From assembly GCA_016165875.1 (NCBI GenBank), contig JABBOT010000080.1:4619205-4683204 (forward strand): a stretch of 64,000 bases of DNA. Direction: 5' to 3'. This DNA is from Acanthopleura granulata (Eukaryota; Mollusca; Polyplacophora; Chitonida; Chitonidae). Shown one piece after another: positions 36,101 through 38,445 of this stretch (positions within the stretch are counted from its first letter, which is position 1; every line of letters begins with the position of its first letter). The position numbers and the translations under genes are program-made. A model generated the notes under the pieces. The model saw nothing but the letters and a program-made list of their open reading frames with translations, was not told the origin of the DNA and did no database searches.

Positions 36101-38084
36101 TCTTGGCTTCCGGTTTAGCCTTCATGATGATGGCATTCTTGGTTTCGTCCACACTCAGGCACCAGTTCCTCTCCATGTCCCCTCCCTCATCCATCTCAGT
36201 CTCAGCAGGTGGGCGGACACGCACAAACACCTTGATGGCATCTCCATCGCTGCAGGAGCAAAAAAATGAAGGATGAAAAGGAGACTTGTACAGGGCAGCC
36301 AATGATGTAATACATGTATATGTTATATTTCAAAATCAAAACACCAGTCTGATTTTAGTAGACAATGACTTTTTATGTTACTCCAAAAATGGCCTTCTGA
36401 TATATTTATTTGATAGTTATTCTAACACAACACTTAAACAAAGGTGGTCATTATTATGAGAGGAAAAAAACTGGACTGCTTATGGTAAGCCACCAATTTT
36501 AAATGGTCTGATATCAACATTCGACAGCAAAAAAGACCCCCAGAATCATCCCTTTATTGTTGCCTAGATCCCACAATCTGCTCGAATGGGACAAATAAAT
36601 AACATATCTTGTTTTCATAACATACACGTATTTATGAATTATTACATTCACCAATGGAAGCATTTATGAAATAAAGCTTAAAGTACAACTTGAATACTGT
36701 ACATTTTTGTGTATACATTTTTTTTTTTTTATAGAAAAATCCAGCACACATTTCAAACCATTCAAATTTATTCGGGTTCAGATCATGAAATTGCACCTGG
36801 AGAGACAGTTTACATGTAAATGAGCACTTAAACAACTAGCTTGCAGGATTTTCTGATGTCTTACCCCTTAGGTGCGGCTTCACTGCTGTTGGAACCATCT
36901 GTAAAAATAAACTTAAATTAAGACATAGGTAACATTTACAGAGTGAGGCAGAATGGTTAGATTAGTTCCATTCACCATGGCCATAAATTTATGCAACAAA
37001 GCAAACTCACCACTATTCACATAAACTGCACCATTAACTGCCTGGACATAGCAAGTCTTAGAGAATACGTTTTTCTTTTTTTTTTGTTAGACAATTTGCA
37101 CGATGGTCAAGGGACCTCCTTGGCCATAGCAAGATGAAGCGTCATAACAACAGTCAATAACACAGAACATTTAACTGACCTTGACCACTACTGTTTGGGA
37201 AGATTTTATGCATGTGCGGCCAGAGGTTAATGTTGCGGGAAAAGAATTCTAAAAGGTTACATTCTCCATAAATATCACAACTGCACTAAAAGAGAGTTCC
37301 CATTAAACTTATTCAATACCATACCTACTTGGTTAAACGCCACCTCCACATGGTGTTATATACTGGTATATCCTGCATATCTTATCCCAAAAAGGAATGA
37401 TGGTGAGGATTTAAGAAGTTTTGGAAAGCAGAAAAAGTGGAAACCATAATTTGCTCATTTCAACACAGTCAAAGGATCACTTGTTTTAGAAGTCCATGCT
37501 CAGACCACAAGGCTGAGGGTACAACGTCAGTTCACTGAAGAATCTGATTTCCATAATAAGCACTTGATAAGAGGCCAACGGCTGACAATGAGCTGAACAG
37601 CAGTCTCAGCCTTACAACATCCCTCAAATTACATCTTTTGGATGTATCACCTTGAACTAAAAAGGACACTGAAATCTAAAAGTCGCAACATTTGCTGTGT
37701 AACATTACAACCAGAAGTTAAATTTCCATGGTTTACAGCCAACTAAGTGCCTCGAATGCTTATTTTTTGAGTAACATTTATCTGGTCGGTCGATGCACCC
37801 GTCAGATACAAAACATATAGCATCGACGTTTCACTAGTTGAAGTATTTTGTATCTGACATTAACTGTACATCAACCGAATAAGTGAATGTCAGAACTGAA
37901 CAACAAAAGAGGGAAAACATTTGGCTGAGTGGGTAAGTGTAACATGTGTTGTTGTTGTTTCATCACACCCTGAACACTCGCAAGGATATCGCGATTAAGC
38001 CAGAAAATACAAAACACTTCCTCTATCACAATTCTGATAACATCATTTCCAGTAATCATTTAAATATTTACCCGTGTTAGACAT
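1..38084 (-). CDS. KIF15: kinesin-12 family motor KIF15-like (whole gene span, 37 exons, 3' end cut by window edge)
   Basis: Plus-end-directed mitotic kinesin. In vertebrates KIF15 crosslinks spindle microtubules and supports bipolarity together with kinesin-5. Seen: 37 exons join in one open frame of about 1,396 residues with matching phases at every junction. Motor domain is about residues 17-365, with P-loop GQTGSGKT (106-113), switch I NRESSRSH (228-235) and switch II DLAGSE (263-268). The neck ends in MIKNKAVVNED, and about 1,030 residues of coiled coil follow. Markers specific to the KIF15 family include [37 protein letters not shown] and near the end LVGHQN..QKI. Length agrees with vertebrate KIF15 (about 1,390), so only the extreme C-terminus is missing. 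The start ATG at 38084 opens a short exon just before the divergent promoter. Introns are 80 bp to about 3 kb and contain the repeats listed separately; no other gene was seen inside them. Family assignment is firm; exact ends of exon 31 are less so. Confidence 0.96.
206..425 (+). mobile_element. tRNA-derived SINE (MetaSINE-like), 5'-truncated
   Basis: Begins near the B box (ATTCAACACC) and runs through GTCCGCCAGCAACC and TTATAAGTGAAACATTCTTG to an (AAATA)n tail. Confidence 0.88.
738..812 (+). mobile_element. SINE head fragment
   Basis: GGGGCCTCCGTGGCTCAGTT (A box) to CCCACCATGCACTCATT; breaks off before the B box. Confidence 0.8.
1082..1755. repeat. 46-bp tandem array covering KIF15 exon 36 donor
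   Basis: About 14-15 units. On the coding strand each unit reads CATGCAGGCTGAACATAACA then GACAGAGCAAAGTGAG and TTAACTAAAC. The unit is the end of exon 36 plus its donor GTGAGT. Unit length is not a multiple of three. Confidence 0.93.
1722..1815 (-). CDS. KIF15: KIF15 exon 36 (stalk, at edge of a 46-bp array)
   Basis: 94 nt, acceptor CTTTACAG, donor GTGAGT. Encodes [20 protein letters not shown] then [11 protein letters not shown]. The last ten codons and the donor form one unit of the downstream 46-bp tandem repeat. Confidence 0.9.
2284..2555 (+). mobile_element. full-length tRNA-derived SINE (MetaSINE-like)
   Basis: Complete copy: A box TGGCTCAGTCGGTTAAG, B box AGTTCAAGACC, middle GGCTTCCTCTCCGGC, core GTATAATGAAATATTCTTGA with GTACGGCGTAAAACACC, tail (AAATA)n. 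Best reference copy in the window. Confidence 0.92.
2788..3038 (-). mobile_element. near full-length SINE
   Basis: Reverse orientation: (TATT)n tail, ACTCAAGAATATTTCACTTA, then CTGGCGCGCTAACC and AGCGACAGAGGTC at the head. Close to exon 35. Confidence 0.9.
3069..3119 (-). CDS. KIF15: KIF15 exon 35 (stalk micro-exon)
   Basis: 51 nt, acceptor GTGTACAG, donor GTCAGT. Encodes [16 protein letters not shown]. Phase 2 in and out, joining exons 34 and 36 exactly. Its donor is only about 30 bp from the head of a SINE. Confidence 0.88.
3580..3705 (-). CDS. KIF15: KIF15 exon 34 (stalk)
   Basis: 126 nt, acceptor CTGCTGTAG, donor GTAAGA. Encodes [20 protein letters not shown] and [14 protein letters not shown]. 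Phase 2 in and out. Confidence 0.92.
3763..3945. repeat. dispersed repeat, family C
   Basis: Related to 6538-6715, 31354-31505 and 60436-60600. Shared blocks: GTGCAT.TTTAGA, CATAAAA, CACCTTCCTA.AATCA.TAGA, AAAATTTCAG..TATTT. Class unknown. Confidence 0.6.
4639..4748 (-). CDS. KIF15: KIF15 exon 33 (stalk)
   Basis: 110 nt, acceptor TCACGTCAG, donor GTGTGT. Encodes [20 protein letters not shown] and [13 protein letters not shown](R). Phase 2 out, completed by exon 34. A large 31-bp satellite lies immediately upstream in the intron. Confidence 0.9.
4770..5655. repeat. 31/32-bp satellite upstream of KIF15 exon 33
   Basis: Roughly 28 units of AGACATGATTTATACCACA with GGGTTAACAGTA, with two main variants (GACATG and GGCAGG). 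It begins next to the exon 33 acceptor, and the exon start itself contains GTTAACCCAGG, similar to the unit. Confidence 0.92.
5917..6050 (+). mobile_element. SINE with large internal deletion
   Basis: Head GGGGCCTCCGTGGCTCTGTC joins directly from CCTCCCACC to GTCATATAAGTGAAATATTC. The middle part between two CTCCCACC matches is missing. Confidence 0.9.
6111..6493. mobile_element. MITE-like element, family A
   Basis: Starts TACACCTCTCCCTCGTTAC and ends with the inverted form GAGGGAGGGGTGTA, so TIRs of about 16 bp bounded by TA. Shares internal blocks (GAAACTTTTGA.AGCA, AAATTTGGG.G.CACATTTGT) with the copy at 21221-21862. Tc1/mariner-like by TA ends; inference. Confidence 0.75.
6538..6715. repeat. 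dispersed repeat, family C
   Basis: Blocks GTGCATTTTTAGAAGCAAAT and TTAAAATCAACAGAACTCTG shared with the other copies. Confidence 0.55.
6722..7825. repeat. 122-bp array, nine copies of KIF15 exon 32
   Basis: Each unit has the full 84-nt exon, donor GTAAGA and a 38-nt spacer ending in TATACAAG. Copies are nearly identical; a GCA/GCG alanine change is synonymous. The copy near 7130-7200 has lost two bases (120-bp unit) and is frameshifted. Confidence 0.95.
7733..7816 (-). CDS. KIF15: KIF15 exon 32 (first of nine tandem copies)
   Basis: 84 nt, acceptor CATACAAG (weak pyrimidine tract), donor GTAAGA. Encodes [20 protein letters not shown] then NEEIGSLK: 28 residues, exactly four heptads, phase 0 at both ends. 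Aligns with vertebrate LETQEQE..NAEILRMK. This copy has the native upstream intron; eight further copies follow to 6759. Confidence 0.88.
8060..8620. repeat. possible non-autonomous DNA element
   Basis: Several GCGGCCA / TGGCCA motifs spaced through the region (AAGCGGCCATTCTCTG, ATGTGGCCAACTGTC, ATGCGGCCACTTTTTC). Reminiscent of MITEs with repeated GCGGCCA motifs. No clear ends were found; KIF15 intron 31. Confidence 0.35.
9200..9306. repeat. 37-bp tandem repeat at KIF15 exon 31 donor
   Basis: Nearly three copies. On the coding strand each begins GTGTTAGCAGATTGGTGCAG; the first starts at the inferred exon 31 donor. Confidence 0.88.
9305..9463 (-). CDS. KIF15: KIF15 exon 31 (stalk; 3' end uncertain)
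   Basis: Acceptor TGTCTCAG. Encodes [20 protein letters not shown] then a break [20 protein letters not shown]. The frame meets a stop 27 bases past the chosen end, so a donor must come earlier. The phase-0 choice is CAA followed by GTGTTA, a weak donor, and a 37-bp tandem repeat starts exactly there. Confidence 0.75.
10497..10544 (-). CDS. KIF15: KIF15 exon 30 (stalk micro-exon)
   Basis: 48 nt, acceptor TTTTTTCAG, donor GTATGT. Encodes [16 protein letters not shown]. Phase 0 at both ends; short, supported by splice sites and heptad pattern. Confidence 0.85.
11234..11483. repeat. 61-bp tandem repeat, four copies
   Basis: Unit starts GGATTCGCCTAGTCGATTGA and ends near GTGGCGATACACA. Lies in KIF15 intron 29, away from exons. 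Confidence 0.93.
12020..12118 (-). CDS. KIF15: KIF15 exon 29 (stalk)
   Basis: 99 nt, acceptor GTCCTCAG, donor GTAGGC. Encodes [20 protein letters not shown] to ILEETQ. Phase 0 at both ends. Confidence 0.92.
13408..13635 (-). CDS. KIF15: KIF15 exon 28 (stalk)
   Basis: 228 nt, the longest stalk exon. Acceptor ATTGTAG, donor GTATAT. Encodes [20 protein letters not shown] and [20 protein letters not shown]. Phase 0 at both ends. Confidence 0.93.
13975..14135 (+). mobile_element. SINE, 5'-truncated
   Basis: From TGGGAAGGTCTGCCAGCAAC through the core ATAAGTGAAATATTCTTGAG to ATGAAATAAA. Confidence 0.88.
14170..14250 (-). CDS. KIF15: KIF15 exon 27 (diverged duplicate of the exon 26 3' half)
   Basis: 81 nt, acceptor TATGTCAG, donor GTAAGTG. 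Encodes [20 protein letters not shown] then KQLKENV, about two thirds identical to the end of exon 26. Open, phase 0 at both ends, with good splice sites, so it is probably used; alternative use instead of or with exon 26 is possible. Confidence 0.75.
14255..14320 (-). pseudogene. decayed third copy of the exon 26/27 3' half
   Basis: On the minus strand TTAGCCATGATTTGCGCTCA and GGAGAGACAGCTGTCAGAG match the exon 27 segment TTAGCCACAATTTCTGCCCG. It has no donor and sits between exons 26 and 27. Confidence 0.7.
14331..14501 (-). CDS. KIF15: KIF15 exon 26 (stalk)
   Basis: 171 nt, acceptor CTTCACAG, donor GTAAGTC. Encodes [20 protein letters not shown] and [20 protein letters not shown]. Its 3' half is related to exon 27 and to a decayed copy between the two. 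Confidence 0.92.
14686..14850 (+). mobile_element. second tRNA-derived SINE type
   Basis: Head CTTTGGTGGCTTAGTGGTTA (A box) and GGGATCAATCCCAGG (B box) with CATACGAAAGACTTTAACTT. Differs from the MetaSINE-like family. Confidence 0.7.
15590..15828 (-). mobile_element. second tRNA-derived SINE type
   Basis: Reverse of the head TGGTGGCCTTTTGGTTAGGG with B box GGATCAACCCCGGGTCG and CATACCAAAGAT. Same family as 35760-36013. Confidence 0.7.
15978..16058 (-). CDS. KIF15: KIF15 exon 25 (stalk)
   Basis: 81 nt, acceptor TTCCCTAG, donor GTGAGC. Encodes [20 protein letters not shown], coiled coil. Phase 0 at both ends. Confidence 0.88.
17218..17422. mobile_element. MITE-like element, family B
   Basis: Left end TAAAAAACTGTTTGTTAGGC ATAACCCAACC and right end, reversed, CATCCTTGAAAATATTTTTT then GTTGGGTGTAACC. 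Similar copies at 22198 and 30195. Confidence 0.6.
17513..17629 (-). CDS. KIF15: KIF15 exon 24 (stalk)
   Basis: 117 nt, acceptor GTTGTAG, donor GTATTT. Encodes [10 protein letters not shown] and [15 protein letters not shown], comparable with the vertebrate DSYDNLQ..LMELLEAEKER. Phase 0 at both ends. Confidence 0.92.
18223..18300 (-). CDS. KIF15: KIF15 exon 23 (stalk)
   Basis: 78 nt, acceptor ATTGACAG, donor GTATAC. Encodes [20 protein letters not shown] to TMLQ, aligning with the vertebrate LQLDNLRLENEKLLE region. Confidence 0.92.
18960..19128 (-). mobile_element. SINE head half
   Basis: CATCCGCAGGCTGCTGGCAG, then GAACTCACAGTGATC and GCCATGGAGGTC at the head; the 3' core is absent. Confidence 0.82.
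19208..19296 (-). mobile_element. SINE head fragment
   Basis: CTCAGAGCGACC, GTGAGAGGCCCTTGGGTCAT and CTCAGCCACAGAG match the reversed head. Confidence 0.75.
19471..19601 (-). CDS. KIF15: KIF15 exon 22 (stalk)
   Basis: 131 nt, acceptor TGTTTCAG, donor GTAAGC. Encodes [17 protein letters not shown], aligning with the vertebrate ADKELSSVKLE segment. Phase 1 in, 0 out. Confidence 0.92.
19733..19990 (-). mobile_element. near full-length SINE
   Basis: ACTCAAGAATATTTCACTTA, GGCGGGAGGAAACCGAGCAG, GAATTCACAGCAACCGCATT and CTTGGGGGCCTGC at the head. Produces spurious open frames. Confidence 0.88.
20517..20622 (-). CDS. KIF15: KIF15 exon 21 (stalk)
   Basis: 106 nt, acceptor CCCTTTAAG, donor GTATGT. 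Encodes [18 protein letters not shown], aligning with SSERIDWTKQQEELLSQ in vertebrates. Ends in phase 1. Confidence 0.93.
20957..21102 (+). mobile_element. SINE, 5'-truncated
   Basis: GTGGGAAGGTCCCCCAGCAA to the core AGAAATATTCTTGACTATGG CGTAAAAACAC. Confidence 0.82.
21221..21862. mobile_element. MITE-like element, family A, split by a SINE
   Basis: Same TIRs as the copy at 6111 (TACACCTCTCCCTCATTAC .. GAGAGAGAGGTGTA). A minus-strand SINE of about 240 bp (21340-21583) sits inside it; without the SINE the length is close to that of the first copy. Confidence 0.75.
21340..21583 (-). mobile_element. near full-length SINE nested in MITE A
   Basis: ACTCAAGAATATTTCATTTA core, CTGGCGCGCTAACCCCATTA and CCACGGAGGCCC head. 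Lies inside MITE-like 21221-21862. Confidence 0.9.
21892..21999 (-). CDS. KIF15: KIF15 exon 20 (stalk)
   Basis: 108 nt, acceptor TTCCCTCAG, donor GTATTC. Encodes regular heptads ([19 protein letters not shown]). Phase 0 at both ends. Confidence 0.92.
22198..22438. mobile_element. MITE-like element, family B
   Basis: Inverted ends CCATCCTTAAAATATGTTGG and, reversed, CCTTCCTTAAAAAACTGTTT. Contains an (AAAT)n run. Ends next to the decayed fourth copy of exon 19. Confidence 0.6.
22442..22860. repeat. tandem copies (4) of KIF15 exon 19 3' end plus donor
   Basis: Spacing of units is 118, 108 and 108 bp. Units have the last 18 codons of exon 19 ([18 protein letters not shown]) and donor GTCAGT. 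The fourth has lost the donor. The 108-bp units are readable as a 36-residue repeat. Confidence 0.93.
22798..22992 (-). CDS. KIF15: KIF15 exon 19 (conserved TPTK linker)
   Basis: 195 nt, acceptor TATTATAG, donor GTCAGT. Encodes [15 protein letters not shown] (compare vertebrate IITTPTKAY) and ends [16 protein letters not shown]. The last 18 codons plus the donor are repeated three more times downstream (22460-22740). Confidence 0.94.
23253..23432 (-). CDS. KIF15: KIF15 exon 18 (stalk)
   Basis: 180 nt, acceptor TTTCCAG, donor GTAACA. Encodes heptad-rich [19 protein letters not shown] through [14 protein letters not shown] to DIHVQTIK, which leads into the conserved TITTPTK of exon 19. Confidence 0.92.
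23878..24105 (-). mobile_element. near full-length SINE
   Basis: TTATTTATTTACTTATCTGA tail, AATATTTCACTTATACGACA core and CACTGGCGCACATAACC near the head. Confidence 0.87.
24200..24324 (-). CDS. KIF15: KIF15 exon 17 (stalk)
   Basis: 125 nt, acceptor TTCTGTAG, donor GTAAGA. Encodes a glycine/serine-rich break ([19 protein letters not shown]) then coiled coil [14 protein letters not shown]. Poor conservation; accepted for splice sites, phase 1-0 fit and order. Confidence 0.82.
25436..25640 (-). CDS. KIF15: KIF15 exon 16 (stalk)
   Basis: 205 nt, acceptor ACATTCAG, donor GTAATC. Encodes [20 protein letters not shown] and [13 protein letters not shown], matching REQIEHHPRVAKYAMEN of vertebrate KIF15. 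Confidence 0.95.
26345..26506 (-). CDS. KIF15: KIF15 exon 15 (stalk)
   Basis: 162 nt, acceptor TTCTCACAG, donor GTGAGT. Encodes [20 protein letters not shown] then [11 protein letters not shown], one of the best conserved stalk segments of KIF15. Phase 0 at both ends. Confidence 0.95.
26763..26880 (-). mobile_element. SINE with large internal deletion
   Basis: (TATT)n tail and core to CATCATGGTGGGA, then directly CCTGTGGCCACGAAGGCCCC, the reversed head. The middle is missing, as in 5917-6050. Confidence 0.82.
27080..27195 (-). mobile_element. SINE fragment, diverged
   Basis: ACTCAAGAATTTTTCACTTG core remnant and a decayed head with AACCACTAGGCTATCCC. Confidence 0.5.
27360..27475 (-). CDS. 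KIF15: KIF15 exon 14 (stalk)
   Basis: 116 nt, acceptor CATTTCAG, donor GTATGT. Encodes a segment with [17 protein letters not shown], aligning with the KIF15 FQEAMLFFKKSEQEK region. Phase 1 in, phase 0 out. Confidence 0.88.
27785..28575. repeat. 122-bp array of KIF15 exon 13 with donor
   Basis: Native exon 13 plus about six copies. Units carry most of the exon and donor GTAAGTCC but not its acceptor. Some copies have changed donors or bases; the last copy is cut off at 27785. Confidence 0.94.
28461..28575 (-). CDS. KIF15: KIF15 exon 13 (neck to coiled coil)
   Basis: 115 nt, acceptor CATAAG, donor GTAAGTCC. Encodes [20 protein letters not shown] then [11 protein letters not shown], the family-typical start of the stalk. 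Most of this exon with its donor is repeated about six times downstream (27785-28460). Confidence 0.93.
28868..28931 (-). CDS. KIF15: KIF15 exon 12 (end of motor, neck)
   Basis: 64 nt, acceptor TTTACACAG, donor GTATGG. Encodes [20 protein letters not shown](K), the C-terminal motor helix. Completes the lysine codon of exon 11. Confidence 0.94.
29594..29652 (-). CDS. KIF15: KIF15 exon 11 (motor domain)
   Basis: 59 nt, acceptor TTTTCCAG, donor GTAAGT. Encodes [19 protein letters not shown](K). Phase 0 in, phase 2 out. Confidence 0.93.
29928..30010 (-). mobile_element. SINE 3' fragment
   Basis: GTACTCAAGAATACTTCACT and CCCACAACCATCCACAGGCT. Confidence 0.8.
30195..30412. mobile_element. MITE-like element, family B (one end diverged)
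   Basis: Right end reversed reads CATCCTTAAAAAACGGGTTA TTGGGCATGACC, close to the other two copies; the left end has diverged. Confidence 0.5.
30577..30792. repeat. 68-bp tandem repeat, about three copies
   Basis: Unit contains GATTATGGCTTAACACAACC then TCAGCAGTATCACAGCCATA. Intron 10 of KIF15, not related to the exon. Confidence 0.9.
30945..31070 (-). CDS. KIF15: KIF15 exon 10 (motor alpha4 region)
   Basis: 126 nt, acceptor TATTACAG, donor GTTTGTCC. Encodes [20 protein letters not shown] and [15 protein letters not shown], the microtubule-binding part of the motor. Phase 0 at both ends. Confidence 0.95.
31354..31505. repeat. dispersed repeat, family C
   Basis: Blocks GTGCATTTTTAGAATATTAT, CATAAAATATTA and CTAAAATCAACAGAGCACTC. 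Confidence 0.6.
31563..31670 (-). CDS. KIF15: KIF15 exon 9 (switch II)
   Basis: 108 nt, acceptor ATTTACAG, donor GTTTGT. Encodes [20 protein letters not shown], the switch II region with DLAGSE. Phase 0 at both ends. Confidence 0.95.
31779..31900 (-). mobile_element. diverged SINE fragment, related family
   Basis: CCTTTCACTTACATGATGGC and GGAGAAAACCAGGGTGG resemble pieces at 34738 and 60746. Weak. Confidence 0.4.
32008..32109 (-). CDS. KIF15: KIF15 exon 8 (switch I), GC donor
   Basis: 102 nt, acceptor TTACCCAG. Encodes [16 protein letters not shown] and the switch I motif NRESSRSH. The only donor that keeps the family alignment (QIESK then [19 protein letters not shown]) is AAG followed by GCAAGC, a GC-AG intron. 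No GT lies nearby. Confidence 0.92.
32380..32600 (-). pseudogene. decayed copies of KIF15 exon 7 3' end with donor
   Basis: Minus strand from 32600 to 32527 matches the end of exon 7 (ACAGAGCAAGTGGTC, then GTCAG and GTATGTG) but has an in-frame TGA. A shorter, deleted copy is at 32390-32445. Further donor-like remnants reach 32268. Confidence 0.8.
32655..32834 (-). CDS. KIF15: KIF15 exon 7 (motor domain, FLEIYNEQ)
   Basis: 180 nt, acceptor AATTTCAG, donor GTATGTGT. Encodes [20 protein letters not shown] and [20 protein letters not shown] through AYQ. Phase 0 at both ends. Its 3' part with the donor recurs as two decayed copies downstream (32380-32600). Confidence 0.95.
33295..33490 (+). pseudogene. 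THAP zinc-finger domain relic
   Basis: Frame from 33295 reads [20 protein letters not shown] then IPLDPSM, a stop, and [11 protein letters not shown]. The next frame continues [17 protein letters not shown]. This is the THAP layout: C-x4-C, the ISFH.(F/I)P.DP block, then W and a late C..H. At least one stop and a frameshift break it. Either an old transposon (P-type transposases carry THAP) or a dead gene piece in KIF15 intron 6. Confidence 0.6.
34052..34152 (-). CDS. KIF15: KIF15 exon 6 (motor domain)
   Basis: 101 nt, acceptor TGCTCAG, donor GTAAGC. Encodes [15 protein letters not shown] then [13 protein letters not shown], matching the KIF15 loop after the P-loop and the RG(I/V)IPR helix start. 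Confidence 0.93.
34213..34322 (-). mobile_element. SINE 3' fragment
   Basis: TTATTTATTTATTTATATGA tail and ACTCAAGAATATTTCACTTA core. Confidence 0.82.
34443..34480 (-). CDS. KIF15: KIF15 exon 5 (P-loop)
   Basis: 38 nt micro-exon, acceptor CTTCACAG, donor GTAAGTTG. Encodes [12 protein letters not shown], the Walker A nucleotide-binding loop. Begins within a tyrosine codon and ends in phase 1. Confidence 0.95.
34738..34985 (-). mobile_element. SINE with the same 3' core but a different body
   Basis: Core ACTCAAGAATATTTCACTTA, then TGGAGAAAACCAGAGCGCAT and GGTGACTGACTGACAAAC. The body matches 40465-40800 more than the main SINE, so it is a second subfamily sharing the 3' domain. Confidence 0.65.
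35162..35238 (-). CDS. KIF15: KIF15 exon 4 (motor domain, before P-loop)
   Basis: 77 nt, acceptor ATTCCACAG, donor GTAAGTTC. Encodes [12 protein letters not shown] then [13 protein letters not shown](Y), which aligns with the KIF15 segment before the P-loop. Too short to stand out as an open reading frame; identified by motif and phase. Confidence 0.93.
35760..36013 (-). mobile_element. second tRNA-derived SINE type
   Basis: Reverse of head CCGCCTCGGTGGCATGGTGG with B-box region GGGACCAAACCTGGGTCG and CATACTAAAGGC. Inserted about 45 bp past the KIF15 exon 3 donor. Confidence 0.72.
36060..36249 (-). CDS. KIF15: KIF15 exon 3 (motor domain strand 1)
   Basis: 190 nt, acceptor TCCTGCAG, donor GTAGGA. 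Encodes [12 protein letters not shown], the first motor beta-strand with the nucleotide-base contact RVRP, through [13 protein letters not shown] tRNA-derived SINE ends about 45 bp downstream of the donor. Confidence 0.95.
36865..36898 (-). CDS. KIF15: KIF15 exon 2 (linker before motor)
   Basis: 34 nt between acceptor TTTTTACAG and donor GTAAGA. Encodes the low-complexity [12 protein letters not shown] linker. Phase 1 in and phase 2 out, fitting exons 1 and 3. Intron 1 (36899-38071) has no gene, only a 13-bp inverted repeat. Confidence 0.8.
37801..37858. repeat. 13-bp perfect inverted repeat
   Basis: GTCAGATACAAAA and TTTTGTATCTGAC, in KIF15 intron 1 with a 32-bp spacer. Confidence 0.85.
38072..38084 (-). 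CDS. KIF15: KIF15 exon 1 (start codon, residues 1-4)
   Basis: Thirteen coding bases, ATG plus three codons (MSNT) and one base, then donor GTAAAT. This ATG joins in frame through exon 2 to the motor domain, and no better start was seen. Lies at the left edge of the bidirectional promoter. Confidence 0.75.
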
Positions 38085-38340
38085 TTGGCAGATCGCACAA
38101 TGTACTACACCGACGGACAAGATGAAGTAATGCAGATTTCTTCAAAATTGGCGGGGGCGTGATTCTGCGATATTCTGCGAGATGTCAACATGAAACGACG
38201 TCATAATGGGGATTCCGTCAGGATGATAGAGAGGATTCCCCTGGGGATGCCGGCCGGGGTTCCCCCCTTCGATCCTTCTGAAATCATGGTTTCCTTCGTT
38301 ATTGAATCTATGTAAAACTTTAAATACCGGTACGGAAACA
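38085..38340. promoter_or_regulatory. bidirectional promoter between KIF15 and DUF218 gene
   Basis: Only 256 bp separate the divergent start codons. Reading in the KIF15 direction, 38141-38155 shows a GC-rich CCCGCC block, CCAAT and then TTTTGAA. That is an E2F-like motif, a CCAAT box and a CHR-like element within 15 bp. A CRE-like half-match CGACGTCA lies at 38197-38204. No TATA box was seen at a sensible distance. CHR, E2F and CCAAT elements are typical of mitotic genes; function here is inference. Confidence 0.6.
38286..38315 (+). promoter_or_regulatory. upstream ORF in DUF218 5' leader
   Basis: ATG, eight codons and TAA in the 55 bases before the main ATG. It could lower translation if transcription starts upstream of it. 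The transcription start is unknown. Confidence 0.35.
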
Positions 38341-38445
38341 ATGTTGTGTCCATGTGTTAAACAAAAAGTCCATCCTTGTCAGAAAGATTATGACTGTGCT
38401 AAAGCCATATGGGATTACATGCACATGGGACACGCGCTGAAAAAG
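38341..38445 (+). CDS. DUF218 gene exon 1
   Basis: 105 nt from ATG to donor GTAAGA. Encodes MLCPCVKQKVHPCQKDYDCA and IWDYMHMGHALKK, a cysteine-rich start. A at -3 gives an acceptable start context. A 10-codon upstream ORF (38286-38315) lies in the presumed 5' UTR. Confidence 0.88.
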
